NCBI GenBank assembly: GCA_947499635.1
Contig: CANMPD010000001.1
Coordinates: 372,001-436,000, forward strand
From: an uncultured Paracoccaceae bacterium
Lineage (GTDB): Bacteria; Pseudomonadota; Alphaproteobacteria; Rhodobacterales; Rhodobacteraceae
DNA length: 64,000 nucleotides
Direction: 5' to 3'
How positions within the stretch are numbered: position 1 is the first letter of the stretch; each line of letters starts with the position of its first letter. Under the pieces are notes generated by a model that saw only the letters and a list, made by a program, of their open reading frames with translations, was not told the origin of the DNA and ran no database searches. The position numbers and the translations under genes are program-made. Shown piece after piece: positions 1 through 8,494 of this stretch.

Positions 1-1
1 C

Positions 2-178
2 GAATTGGCGACAGCTGCGCTATTTGATGTGGGTGTTTTTCTGGCCGTTGTTGGCGCCGTGTTGCTCGCGCTCAAAAGCCTGGCACGGTTTGCTTGGCAG
101 CCTGGGATCCAATCAGAACACGCGATCGACATTAATCCCGCGCGCGATGACGCGGACATGAATAAGAAAGAGGGCTGA
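2..178 (+). CDS. Mrp/Mnh cation:proton antiporter, C-terminal end of subunit A/B (partial)
   Basis: Only the last 58 codons are in the window; the frame is open from base 2 to the TGA at 176. The peptide contains a membrane helix with the MnhB-like signature FDVGVFLAVVGAVLL, followed by a charged cytosolic tail. It ends two bases before the mrpC start, which fits the mrp operon order. In many Rhodobacterales mrpA and mrpB are one fused gene, so this could be the tail of a fusion or of a separate mrpB; the window cannot tell. The complex exports Na+ (or K+) in exchange for protons in the inner membrane. Confidence 0.85.
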   Translation, partial: ELATAALFDVGVFLAVVGAVLLALKSLARFAWQPGIQSEHAIDINPARDDADMNKKEG

Positions 179-180
179 GC

Positions 181-534
181 ATGGAACTTTTAATTGCTTC
201 CGCCGTCGGAATTTTAAGTGCTGCAGGGATCTATTTGGTTCTGCGCAAACGAACCTTTCCTGTGATCCTTGGTATGTCGCTGCTGTCTTATGCAGTGAAT
301 ATCTTTCTGTTCTCCACAGGGCGCTTAATGACCGGCGCGCCCCCAATTTTGAACAAATACCAAGATATGGCCTACACCGATCCGTTGCCACAAGCACTTG
401 TCTTGACAGCTATCGTTATTTCTTTTGGCATGACTGCGGTGATCGTAATGGTTGCATTGGCGGCCTATCTCAGCTCTCGGGATGACAGGATTGACATGAT
501 CCATGACCAAACAACCGGTGGAGACAGCCAATGA
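181..534 (+). CDS. mrpC: Mrp/Mnh Na+/H+ antiporter subunit C
   Basis: A 117-residue protein with three hydrophobic helices and the NuoK-like pattern of MrpC (LRKRTFPVILGMSLLSYAVN near residues 22-40, then DPLPQALVLTAIVIS near 63-77). The length is normal for the family. It begins two bases after the preceding subunit and overlaps mrpD by four bases (ATGA), a sign of translational coupling. MrpC is an inner-membrane subunit of the multi-protein Mrp antiporter, related to NuoK of complex I. Confidence 0.93.
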   Translation: MELLIASAVGILSAAGIYLVLRKRTFPVILGMSLLSYAVNIFLFSTGRLMTGAPPILNKYQDMAYTDPLPQALVLTAIVISFGMTAVIVMVALAAYLSSRDDRIDMIHDQTTGGDSQ

Positions 535-2162
535 ACCACCTGTTAATCGCACCTATTGTCCTACCTGCCTTGGTTGGGCCCTTCATCATTTTGGTGCTAC
601 GATACCATATCGACTTACAACGTATCTTTGCTATCGCGAGTTGTGTTTTCCAAGTTATCTTGGGTATTGTTATGGTCTCGCAGGCCAATAGTGGCCTTGT
701 TCAAATTTACGAATTGGGCAATTGGCAAGCTCCATTTGGCATTGTTCTGGTACTGGACCGTTTGTCGGCAATGATGGTTCTGTTGACGGCTTCCCTAGGG
801 CTTGCCGTGGTTTTATATGCAACCGGATCACGTTGGGATGAACGTGGCGAGAACTTTCATGCCCTGTTTCAATTCCAGTTAATGGGCATCATTGGCGCGT
901 TTCTTACGGGTGACGCATTCAACCTATTCGTCTTTTTCGAAGTCCTGCTCATCGCCTCATACGGCCTAATGATCCATGCAGGTGGTACGCAACGGTTTCT
1001 GGCCGGAACGCAATACGTCGTGTTTAACTTACTTGGGTCTGCACTGTTCTTACTGGCGTTGGGGACGATTTATTCTGTCACTGGCACATTGAACATGGCC
1101 GACATCGCGCAACGTGTCGCAGAAATTCCTATCCAGGATAGCGCCCTTATTCGCGTGGGCGCGATGATGTTATTCTTGGTCTTCTCGATAAAAGCAGCCC
1201 TGTTACCTTTGCATTTTTGGTTGCCTGCCTCGTATGCAAATGCGCCTTTGCCCGTGGCCGCGCTTTTTGCAATCATGACCAAAGTCGGGGCCTATGCGAT
1301 TTTGCGAATGTACACATTGGCCTTTGGCCCTGATGTCGCAGCAACAGCCGGACTGCTCGATATGTGGTTCTTGCCGGCTGCGCTCCTGACATTACTTATT
1401 GGAGCAATTGGTGTTTTGGGGTCACGCGAAATTGGCCGCCTTATGGCTTTTGCCGCGCTCTCTTCGGTTGGAACCTTGCTAACGGCAATCGCTCTCATGA
1501 CACCGGTGGGCACGGCAGCGGCATTGTATTACATGATCCACTCCACGCTCACTGCCGCACTCGCCTTTTTGATCGCAGATCAGATATTTGAACGCCGAGG
1601 TGGTGAAATTGCCGTAAAACCAGTGATGAGTCAAAACGGTCTGTTGTCTGCACTGTTCTTTATAGCAGCTATCGCGATAGCTGGAATGCCGCCGCTGTCC
1701 GGGTTCTTAGGTAAAATCATGGTGCTGGATGCCGCACGAGCCCACCCATTAGCGCCATGGATTTGGGGCGTGATTTTAGGAGGATCACTTATTACAATGA
1801 TGGGTTTTGCACGTGCTGGAACATTGATTTTCTGGAGCGGTTACGGATTAGACCAAAAGAAAATACCCATATCGCAAAACCACGACAACGGCGAAACGGA
1901 TGAGGACAATCATACATCATCTCGCCTGACACTGGTGGTGTGTTTTGCGCTCATTGGTCCGCTGATCGCCCATACGGCATTGGCTGGGTATATCTTGCGC
2001 TATACCGAAGCAACTGCACAGTCGTTGTTTAATCCTCAGGTCTATATAGAAACCGTATTGGCCAATCGAGATCGCCCTGTAACATCGTCACACGACGATG
2101 ATGACGCTCATGCTCAACACGATGAGACCCAGTCACATGTATCGACAGAGGAGGAGCACTAA
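531..2162 (+). CDS. mrpD: Mrp/Mnh Na+/H+ antiporter subunit D (proton-translocating, NuoN/M-like)
   Basis: A 543-residue multi-helix membrane protein of the proton-conducting antiporter family. Visible family marks are GDAFNLFVFFEVLLIASYGL (about residues 124-143), with the conserved membrane glutamate, and SIKAALLPLHFWLPASYANA (about 220-239), with a membrane lysine and histidine. The C-terminal 30 residues are unusual: a hydrophilic tail rich in His, Asp and Glu (SSHDDDDAHAQHDETQSH), also seen in some relatives but not part of the transport core. It starts by ATGA overlap with mrpC and its stop overlaps the mrpE start. Confidence 0.94.
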   Translation: MNHLLIAPIVLPALVGPFIILVLRYHIDLQRIFAIASCVFQVILGIVMVSQANSGLVQIYELGNWQAPFGIVLVLDRLSAMMVLLTASLGLAVVLYATGSRWDERGENFHALFQFQLMGIIGAFLTGDAFNLFVFFEVLLIASYGLMIHAGGTQRFLAGTQYVVFNLLGSALFLLALGTIYSVTGTLNMADIAQRVAEIPIQDSALIRVGAMMLFLVFSIKAALLPLHFWLPASYANAPLPVAALFAIMTKVGAYAILRMYTLAFGPDVAATAGLLDMWFLPAALLTLLIGAIGVLGSREIGRLMAFAALSSVGTLLTAIALMTPVGTAAALYYMIHSTLTAALAFLIADQIFERRGGEIAVKPVMSQNGLLSALFFIAAIAIAGMPPLSGFLGKIMVLDAARAHPLAPWIWGVILGGSLITMMGFARAGTLIFWSGYGLDQKKIPISQNHDNGETDEDNHTSSRLTLVVCFALIGPLIAHTALAGYILRYTEATAQSLFNPQVYIETVLANRDRPVTSSHDDDDAHAQHDETQSHVSTEEEH

Positions 2163-2659
2163 TGCGCTTCATTACGCGTCTACTCCCTCACCCTCTTTTA
2201 ACTCTCATCCTGACCTTGGTCTGGCTTTTATTGGTCAATCGCCTTTCAGTAAATGCGTTGGTCTTTGGTTTTTTCCTTGGGGTGGTAATCCCAATTTTCA
2301 CACAACCATTTTGGCCTGACCGCCCGACTCTCAAGAAACCGTTTCGTCTAGTTACATATACGCTCATCGTATTGTGGGACATTGTCGTCGCGAATTTCAC
2401 TGTCGCCCGTATCGTTCTCTTTATGCCAAACAGCCGGCGTAAACCTGCGTATGTCACGATATCTTTAGACATCCGCACACCTGAAGCCATGGCGATTTTA
2501 GGTGGTACAATCACGATGACTCCCGGCACCGTGACCTGCGACATATCAAGTGAAGGCCACGCACTTCTTGTTCACTGTCTGCATGCGCCTGAACCTCAAG
2601 ACGTCGTTGACGAGATAAAAACCCGTTACGAAGCTCGTCTAAAGGAGATTTTTGAATGA
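2162..2659 (+). CDS. mrpE: Mrp/Mnh Na+/H+ antiporter subunit E
   Basis: A 165-residue protein with two N-terminal membrane helices (about residues 12-50) and a soluble C-terminal domain carrying the MrpE pattern (ILGGTITMTPGTVTCDIS near 115-132, then HALLVHCLH). The start codon shares one base with the mrpD stop, and the end overlaps mrpF by four bases, so it is a middle gene of the operon. A structural subunit needed for Mrp assembly in other bacteria; no catalytic residues are known. Confidence 0.92.
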   Translation: MRFITRLLPHPLLTLILTLVWLLLVNRLSVNALVFGFFLGVVIPIFTQPFWPDRPTLKKPFRLVTYTLIVLWDIVVANFTVARIVLFMPNSRRKPAYVTISLDIRTPEAMAILGGTITMTPGTVTCDISSEGHALLVHCLHAPEPQDVVDEIKTRYEARLKEIFE

Positions 2660-2925
2660 TGTTCTATGTCTATAGTTTTTCTTTTGGCTGCTTCTGTTTG
2701 GCGCTCTCTTTAAACCTGTTTCAAATACTGCGGTGTTCAGAACCAAGTGATCGTATTTTGGCGTTGGACACGATGTTCGTAAACTCTATCGCACTGATGA
2801 TCCTATATGGGTTGGTCAATGGTACCGAAGTCTTCTTTGAGGCGGCACTTATCATGGCGATGCTCGGCTTCATTTCAACCGTTGCTTACACGCGCTTTTT
2901 ATTGCGCGGCAATATCATCGAATAG
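2656..2925 (+). CDS. mrpF: Mrp/Mnh Na+/H+ antiporter subunit F
   Basis: An 89-residue protein with three predicted membrane helices. The signature is RILALDTMFVNSIALMILYG near residues 33-52, typical of MrpF. It overlaps mrpE by four bases and is followed 11 bases later by mrpG. The size matches the family. It is a small structural subunit of the antiporter complex. Confidence 0.92.
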   Translation: MMFYVYSFSFGCFCLALSLNLFQILRCSEPSDRILALDTMFVNSIALMILYGLVNGTEVFFEAALIMAMLGFISTVAYTRFLLRGNIIE

Positions 2926-2936
2926 AGGATCAATGT

Positions 2937-3323
2937 ATGATTATTGAAATCCTAATTGCGATCTGTGTGGTTATTGGTGGTTTGTTCGGACTACTGGGAT
3001 CTTATGGATTGATCAAACTTAATGACTCTATGTCGCGTCTGCATGCCCCAACAAAAGCTAGCACATTAGGTGTTGGCGGTGTGTTGCTTGGCTCTGCGTT
3101 ACATGACTGGGGAATTCAACACGAGCCATCCGTACATGAATTGCTGATTTGTATGTCGCTTTTGATAACGGCCCCTGTCACTGCCAATTTCATTGCCAAG
3201 GTTTATCTGAACCGCCACACTACGCCCGATATGCTGCCAAGCCCGGGCAAAGATAGAATTTGGGCAACACATGATCGCAAACAATTGGCCGACGATCCAG
3301 ACACACAGAGCACCCCAAAATAG
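2937..3323 (+). CDS. mrpG: Mrp/Mnh Na+/H+ antiporter subunit G
   Basis: A 128-residue protein with three hydrophobic helices and the MrpG pattern GGLFGLLGSYGLIKLNDSMSR followed by LHAPTKASTLGVGGVLLGSA. The last 45 residues are polar and predicted cytosolic. It is the last gene of the mrp operon; the next gene lies on the other strand. An out-of-frame ATG four bases upstream (2933) was not used because only the frame starting at 2937 is open. No clear terminator hairpin is seen in the 56-base gap after it. Confidence 0.92.
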   Translation: MIIEILIAICVVIGGLFGLLGSYGLIKLNDSMSRLHAPTKASTLGVGGVLLGSALHDWGIQHEPSVHELLICMSLLITAPVTANFIAKVYLNRHTTPDMLPSPGKDRIWATHDRKQLADDPDTQSTPK

Positions 3324-3379
3324 TCAAACCTAAGAACAGAGAGCCAAATCAACTAAATTCGTGACCTTTCAAAAACGTT

Positions 3380-3679
3380 CTATCTGTTGCGTACCATTTC
3401 AATACGCGCTTCAATAAGAGACATATTTGTAATAATGTCACGGCGCTTCGTGCGATCTGCCGTTTCATTCAGTTCGTCTCTCAACGCCGAGAGCTCTCGC
3501 GATAGGCTTACAACTTCAGGAACTGCACCGTTTTCCTTTAGGATACGGTGCAAGACTGCATTCTCAGGATCATCACAGTCGGACAAAGGTTTTCCGGCAC
3601 CTTTAAGATTATCAAAGGCTCCGTCTTTTTGTGCTGCCGCAATACGGGCGTTGATCAGATCAATGAGAGGATGGTCCAT
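3380..3679 (-). CDS. DUF1992 / DnaJ-C28-domain protein
   Basis: A 99-residue protein that matches the conserved domain first described in DNAJC28 (DUF1992). Its marks are MDHPLIDLINARIAAAQKDGAF at the start, then FDNLKGAGKPL, and a C-terminal helical part with RDEL and Arg/Glu-rich stretches. There is no J domain. The family is common in proteobacteria and its biochemical role is unknown. It stands alone, convergent with the mrp operon, and borders the insertion-sequence scar on its upstream side. Confidence 0.85.
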   Translation of the reverse strand: MDHPLIDLINARIAAAQKDGAFDNLKGAGKPLSDCDDPENAVLHRILKENGAVPEVVSLSRELSALRDELNETADRTKRRDIITNMSLIEARIEMVRNR

Positions 3680-3898
3680 AAGAAAAGCTTAGCTAATCCT
3701 TTTACCTTGCGTATTCCCAGCTGATTACCCTGCCATCCCCATTGATGTTGCCGAGCATTGTCAATGATAATGCCGTTTCAGATATAATCAAGAATCTGTT
3801 TCTTCCAGAAGTGCATAGCTTGGAGCACATTTCTACTGCGCTTATTACAAGCATCTTCGGCTCTGGTTTCTAAATGTATTCGACAATCGCAGTGAAGT
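3680..3898. other. Intergenic, no gene seen
   Basis: AT-rich spacer between the DUF1992 gene and the left edge of the IS66 remnant. It must hold the promoter of the minus-strand DUF1992 gene. I see no RNA gene, no long inverted repeat and no credible ORF here. Confidence 0.5.
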
Positions 3899-3980
3899 GT
3901 AAGCGGTGCTTCGACCCCACACTTTTGCGCTGACGCTTGATCTGCGATTCAGAGGCTTCTTTGATTTGGGGAGTTTCTCT

Positions 3981-4367
3981 ATGGGAGCTACAAGCGAGTT
4001 TCTGGCAAGGGTGCTGCGGCGTTCGGACGGTAAGCGAGATTGGCCGCCTGAGTTGAAGGCTCGGATCGTGGCGGAGACGTTGATTGAGGGTGAGACGGTC
4101 AACGCGATTGCTAAGCGATATGAGCTGATCCCAAGCACTGTATCTGATTGGCGTCGGATGGCGCGGCAGGGCAAGCTGGTTCTTCCAAATTTGGAGGGTA
4201 TGGATTTTGTTCCTGTTGAGATCGAGGCGCCTGCGCCTGTCGTCCAACCTCTGTCTACCACTCTCTCCGGTACGCTTGATGTGATCAAAGGCGATGTCAC
4301 TGTTCGTCTGGATGCGGAGACGCCCGCGGTGCGGATCGCCGAAATCGTTCGGGTTTTGGCACCGTGA
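3981..4367 (+). CDS. tnpA: IS66-family TnpA (helix-turn-helix accessory protein)
   Basis: A 128-residue protein in which the stretch RDWPPELKARIVAETLIEGE leads into a helix-turn-helix (VNAIAKRYELIPSTVSDWRR, about residues 42-61), as in the Orf1/TnpA of IS66 elements. I chose ATG 3981 rather than the in-frame GTG at 3906, which lies inside the terminal repeat. It overlaps tnpB by four bases. The gene appears intact, but the element cannot move because tnpC is broken. Confidence 0.85.
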   Translation: MGATSEFLARVLRRSDGKRDWPPELKARIVAETLIEGETVNAIAKRYELIPSTVSDWRRMARQGKLVLPNLEGMDFVPVEIEAPAPVVQPLSTTLSGTLDVIKGDVTVRLDAETPAVRIAEIVRVLAP

Positions 4368-4717
4368 TCATGCCATCCCACAAGGTTCGGATCTTTGTGG
4401 CCAGTGATCCGGTGGACTTTCGTAAGGGCCATGATGGGCTGGCTGCTTTGGTGCAAGGCCACCTGCACCAAAAGCCTTTCGATGGCTCCGTCTATGTGTT
4501 CCGTGCCAAGCGCGCGGATCGGCTGAAGCTGATCGATTGGGACGGGAGCGGGCTGGTGATGGCGTATAAGCGGCTAGAAGATAACAGTTTCACATGGCCT
4601 GCGATTAAGAACGGGGTGATGCGTCTGGAACCGGCGCAATTTGAGGCGCTGTTTGCAGGTCTGGACTGGCGACGCGTGCAGCACCTGGAGGTGGCAGCAC
4701 CGGCTGCGGTGGAGTGA
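4364..4717 (+). CDS. tnpB: IS66-family TnpB (Orf2)
   Basis: A 117-residue protein with the IS66 Orf2 pattern: VRIFVASDPVDFRKGHDGLAA (start of the conserved block), then GSVYVFRAKRADRLKLIDWD and YKRLEDNSFTWP. The length is normal and no internal stop is present. ATG 4364 overlaps the tnpA stop by four bases. TnpB is needed for IS66 transposition, but its exact action is unclear. Confidence 0.92.
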   Translation: MIMPSHKVRIFVASDPVDFRKGHDGLAALVQGHLHQKPFDGSVYVFRAKRADRLKLIDWDGSGLVMAYKRLEDNSFTWPAIKNGVMRLEPAQFEALFAGLDWRRVQHLEVAAPAAVE

Positions 4718-4760
4718 CTCACGGGGGCGTTTGGGCGGGCCATTCCACCCTTGTTTTGGT

Positions 4761-5687
4761 ATGGAACTGGACATGAGTTCCCCTGATGGCTTGCCCAACG
4801 ATATTGCCTAGTTGAAGGCGATCATCCGTGCGTAACAGGATCAGAATGCGCGGCTTGAAGCCTTAGTCGCGTCCTTCAAGAAGGCGCTGTTTGGGTCCAA
4901 ATCCGAGAAGATTGACCCCGCCCAATATGAGTTGGAACTCGAGGATATCGAGACGGCCATCGCGCAGGTTGAAGCCGAGATAGATGCAGATGAGCGCACC
5001 GTATCCGTGCGGCCTCCAAAGCCGCGCCAGACCAATCGAGGCTCACTGCCCAAGCATCTGGAGCGGGTGGAAGCGGTTGTCGAACACGAGCTTGCCTGCG
5101 CCTGCGGAGCCGCGCGTCATGTCATTGGCGAAGACGTAAGCGAACGGCTGGATATCATCCCCGCGCAGTTCCGCGTGATTGTCACCCGTCGCCCCAAATA
5201 CGCGTGCCGATCCTGCGAAGTCGGGATTGCCCAAGCCCCAGCACCTGCGTACATCATTGCAGGCGGTATACCGACCGAGGCCACGCTGGCCCATGTGCTC
5301 GTCTCAAAATACGCCGATCATTTGCCCCTCTATCGACAAGCTCAAATCTACAGCCGCTAGGGGATCGATCTGGATTGTTCGACCCTGGCCGCGTGGGTGG
5401 GCAAGTCGGCATTCGAATTGATCTCGGCCTATGATGCCCTGATGGCTGCTCTGAAGCGCTCCACCAAGCTGTTCATGTATGAAACCCCTGCACCTGTTCT
5501 GGCATCGGGACGGAAAAAGACCAAAACAGGCTACTTCTGGGCGCTGGTCCGTGATGACAGGCCATGGGACGGCGATGACCCACCCGGAGTGGCGTTCACT
5601 TAAGCGCCGGGACGATCCGGCCAGTATGCAGACACTATTTTGAAGGGCTTCAGTGGCGTCCTGCAGATCGATGGCTATGCTGGCTAA
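4761..5687 (+). pseudogene. tnpC: IS66 transposase TnpC, inactivated and truncated
   Basis: One reading frame runs from ATG 4761 to 5687 and matches TnpC throughout: coiled-coil start, KKALFGSKSEKIDP, the zinc-binding region (HELACACGAARHVIGED, CRSCE), and the start of the catalytic domain (LAAWVGKSAFEL, KTKTGYFWALVRDDRPW). The frame is broken by stops at 4809, 4833, 5358, 5601 and 5685. No frameshift is needed; all the lesions are single-codon changes. The first catalytic aspartate of the usual D-E-T motif is Tyr here (LFMYETPAPVL). The last two thirds of the catalytic domain are missing. Confidence 0.9.
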
Positions 5688-5688
5688 G

Positions 5689-6117
5689 CGTAAGAGGAAC
5701 ATATTGATCACCGGTGCTTCCGGCACTGGCAAAATTTGGCTGGCCTGCGCACTAGGGGTGTCTGCAGTGCGGCACGAACTTTCGGTTCGGTATGCGCGTG
5801 CAGCTCGGATTGTAGAGGAACTTGGTTATTAACGGTTGGATGGCAGTATTCCAAAGTTGTGTAAGAAGATCGTCAACCTAGATTTTCTTATCTTGGATGA
5901 CTTTGCACTTAGCCCGCCCAGCAAACAAGAACTAACGGATCTTTTCGAGGTCATTGAAGACCGATCGACGATGTCTTCTGTTCTTATGATCTCTCAACGG
6001 CCGCCTGTGGATTGGTATGATTACATCGGTGACCCACTTATTGCCGACGTGTTCATGGATCGTGTGAGAAGCAAAGCTCACCTCCTCCAGTTGGAGGGCG
6101 GATCACTACTAAATTGA
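5689..6117 (+). pseudogene. istB: IS21-type IstB ATPase fragment
   Basis: The frame encodes the C-terminal ATPase part of IstB. It starts in RNILITGASGTGK, a Walker A motif in which the following Thr is replaced by Ile, then LACALG, a stop codon at 5830 (after VEELGY), the Walker B motif NLDFLILDDFAL, and the C-terminal IADVFMDRVRSKAHLLQLEG. The normal N-terminal third of IstB and the partner transposase IstA are absent. The fragment abuts the end of tnpC homology. It is non-functional. Confidence 0.88.
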
Positions 6118-6207
6118 ATTTAATGCTCAATGTCATTGAGACATGCGCGCCCAAGCTATCTGGGAATGGGTGCGCAACTCTTTGAAGTTTTGCATACCTC
6201 TCCCAAC

Positions 6208-6234
6208 AAAAAACCGCGCCGATCGACGGCGCGG
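6208..6234 (-). terminator. Intrinsic terminator of the 5'-nucleotidase gene
   Basis: A perfect 8-bp GC hairpin, CCGCGCCG (6214-6221) pairing with CGGCGCGG (6227-6234), lies 25 bases after the stop codon. On the minus strand it is followed by six T residues (A 6208-6213 on the plus strand). Confidence 0.9.
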
Positions 6235-6258
6235 CAAAATTGTCGAAAGTCGAAACTC

Positions 6259-7839
6259 TTATTTTTGGGTAATGCGTCCATCGGTATATGGCTTATAAGG
6301 TCCAACCTTCGCCATATATTCAGCCGTCACATCAGCTAAGTCCGGGCCATAGTCATATGCGTTTTCGGCATCGATAAACATTTTATAGCCATCACCACCG
6401 CCACGCACATAGTTGTTTGAAACAAGACCATACGTTTTTGCGGGATCAATTGCGATCCATGCGTCTCCGTCTTGAACCAGAACATCAGAAACGCGTCCTT
6501 CGTTTGGTGCCACGGCTAAATCAAAGCTGTACTTTAGACCCGCGACCTGAGGGAAGCGGCCTTTGCCATCCTCGACTTGCGACACACCGCTCTCAAGTGC
6601 TGCGATCACTGTTTCGCCTGAGACAAAAAATGTCGACAACGTATTTTGAAATGGAAGAACCGTTAGAACTTCACCCATTGTAACCTCACCCGCATCGATG
6701 GATGCACGCAGACCGCCGCCGTTTTGGATAGCAATAGTGATCCCTTGATCCTTTACGCGATCCAGCATTGCATCTGCTACGAGGTTACCGATTGAGCACT
6801 CTTGTGCACGGCACACATCACGGTCGCCCACGATAACATCTTCCGAGGCCGCAACAACGCGTTTCTTCGTCTCTTCAATAGGTGCGCCCATTTCAGCGAC
6901 CCGCGCCGCCATTACAGGATCAGGCTTAACTGATGCATCCAACAGGATGGGTTCCCCTGTGGTCGAAATTAACTGACCCTCATCATCAAATGTCAGTTCG
7001 ATTTCGCCGAGATACTTTGAATATGCATAGGCTTGAACCACAGGAACATCGCCAACCATTGTCGGGTATGCGCCAGCAGCACGATCGGATGTATTGGACA
7101 ATAGCGTATGTGAATGTCCGCCAACGACCAGATCCAAGCCCGGAACTGCGGCTGCAATTTCAAGATCTTTATTATAACCAACGTGTGTCAGCGCGATGAT
7201 TTTGTTTACACCTTGAGCTTGTAGCGCCTCAACATCCGCTTTGAGGCTTTCAATTTCATCGTGAAATACAACATTAGGCCCAGGGGAGGATGTATCAATT
7301 GTATCAGTGGCGAGGGCAGAAATAACGCCAATCTTCTCACCGCCAACTTCTAAAACAACGTGATTGCCGACTTTACCAGTCAACAAAGGTTCTGAGGTCA
7401 GATCAAGGTTACCCGAAATAACCGGGAATGACACCGTGTCCACAAATTTCTCTAGTGCGGCGGGTCCATCATCGAATTCGTGATTGCCAACTGCCATGAC
7501 ATCATAGCCAATTCCTTCCATGAACTCTGCTTCCGCAGCACCTTTATAGGTGGTGTAAAACAGAGACCCTTGGAACGGATCACCCGCGTCTAGTACAAGG
7601 AAATTCTCGCCTGCCAATTCCGCACGTTTTGCGTCAACCGCTGTTTTGATACGCGCAACACCGCCAAAGCATGTCCCTTCGGCCTCACCTTCCGCATCAC
7701 ACGTTGAATCATATTTATTGATTGATTCGATACGGCTATGAATATCGTTGGTGTGCAAAATAGTGAGCTTATAGTCAGCGGATGCCATACCGGCAGTCAT
7801 GCCAATCATGGCCACTGAACTAAGAAAACGTGTCATCAT
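6259..7839 (-). CDS. Periplasmic 5'-nucleotidase / UDP-sugar hydrolase family (UshA-like)
   Basis: A 526-residue protein with a signal peptide that probably ends after ASA (residue 21). The metallophosphatase motifs appear in order: HTNDIH (29-34), DAGDPFQGS (84-92), GNHEFD (118-123), LTHVGYNKD and GGHSH, which bind the two metals. The C-terminal nucleotidase domain carries NGGGLRASIDAGEVT and NNYVRGGGDGY (nucleotide-binding). It should hydrolyse extracellular nucleotides or nucleotide sugars to supply phosphate and nucleosides; the exact substrate is not visible. Cysteine pairs in the N-terminal domain suggest disulphides. It is a single-gene unit with its own terminator. Confidence 0.88.
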   Translation of the reverse strand: MMTRFLSSVAMIGMTAGMASADYKLTILHTNDIHSRIESINKYDSTCDAEGEAEGTCFGGVARIKTAVDAKRAELAGENFLVLDAGDPFQGSLFYTTYKGAAEAEFMEGIGYDVMAVGNHEFDDGPAALEKFVDTVSFPVISGNLDLTSEPLLTGKVGNHVVLEVGGEKIGVISALATDTIDTSSPGPNVVFHDEIESLKADVEALQAQGVNKIIALTHVGYNKDLEIAAAVPGLDLVVGGHSHTLLSNTSDRAAGAYPTMVGDVPVVQAYAYSKYLGEIELTFDDEGQLISTTGEPILLDASVKPDPVMAARVAEMGAPIEETKKRVVAASEDVIVGDRDVCRAQECSIGNLVADAMLDRVKDQGITIAIQNGGGLRASIDAGEVTMGEVLTVLPFQNTLSTFFVSGETVIAALESGVSQVEDGKGRFPQVAGLKYSFDLAVAPNEGRVSDVLVQDGDAWIAIDPAKTYGLVSNNYVRGGGDGYKMFIDAENAYDYGPDLADVTAEYMAKVGPYKPYTDGRITQK

Positions 7840-8050
7840 ATTTCAATCCTCGGGGTTGGATCTAGAATTATTCGCAAGATGTTGAATGCTGCACTTAGCG
7901 TAGTCAAAGACGATTTTGATGACAACTGGATGTCGGCAAGAAACAATTTTATAAGCGCTAAAAATATGGGCGGATCAAAACGCAAAGTTGACCTTAAGTC
8001 AGCTCTCTAAATCGCGCCCCTCGTATTTTACGATCAAGCTGAACCTGATC

Positions 8051-8100
8051 CTTGCAGCGATGTCGCTAAACTTGCAGTGCGATAAGCAAGTCGCTACTTG
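8051..8100. repeat. Short imperfect direct repeat upstream of the DUF952 gene
   Basis: CTTGCAG occurs at 8051-8057 and 8071-8077, each followed by CGAT and then by TCGCTA, so a unit of about 20 to 28 bases is present twice. It lies in the 290-base gap between the divergent 5'-nucleotidase and DUF952 genes, which otherwise holds only their promoters. It could be a small local duplication or a pair of binding sites. Confidence 0.4.
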
Positions 8101-8132
8101 ACCTACATGAGTTGCCACGGCATCACCCTGTT

Positions 8133-8471
8133 ATGTTGATTTATAAAATATTTCGTGCCGAAGAATGGCAAAGCTTTGAAGCTGAAGGGCATACCAGTGG
8201 CGCGCCGGTTGATCTGGCCGACGGGTATATTCATTTCTCGACCGCTGAACAGGCCGCAGAAACAGCAGCCAAACATTTCGCGAACATAGACAACCTTTGG
8301 CTACTTGCCTTTGAAGCAGATACGCTTGGCGATGACCTAAAGTGGGAGACATCGCGTGGCGGCGCTCTGTTTCCTCATCTATATCGTGACTTGAATATGA
8401 CCGACATGCTTTGGGCTAAGCCTTTGCCTTTGGTGTCTGGCACGCATGTATTTCCAGACGAAATAACCTAA
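8133..8471 (+). CDS. DUF952 family protein
   Basis: A 112-residue protein with the DUF952 pattern: an N-terminal [10 protein letters not shown], then [20 protein letters not shown], and a C-terminal [21 protein letters not shown] chose ATG 8133 over the upstream TTG at 8112 because MLIYKI is the usual beginning of the family. The family is widespread in alphaproteobacteria and its function is unknown. It lies 23 bases before pyrD on the same strand and is likely cotranscribed with it. Confidence 0.85.
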   Translation: MLIYKIFRAEEWQSFEAEGHTSGAPVDLADGYIHFSTAEQAAETAAKHFANIDNLWLLAFEADTLGDDLKWETSRGGALFPHLYRDLNMTDMLWAKPLPLVSGTHVFPDEIT

Positions 8472-8494
8472 CCTCTTACGCCGGAGTGCCCCTC

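Larger units (their letters stand above)
3899..6117 (+). mobile_element. Composite insertion-sequence scar: IS66-family element joined to an IS21-type istB fragment
   Basis: The left edge is set by GTAAGCGGTGCTTCGACC (3899-3916), which resembles the GTAAGCG terminal inverted repeat of IS66 elements. Inside are tnpA, tnpB and a degenerate tnpC in the canonical order. The tnpC homology stops at about 5684 and, within a few bases, homology to an IS21-type IstB ATPase begins and continues to 6117. No right-hand IS66 repeat and no istA are seen. The element is therefore a dead scar of at least two insertions or one deletion joining two elements. Confidence 0.8.

Noticed and set aside
3845-4471. 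208-codon minus-strand ORF over the IS66 tnpA
   Set aside because: Shadow of tnpA and tnpB, no similarity.
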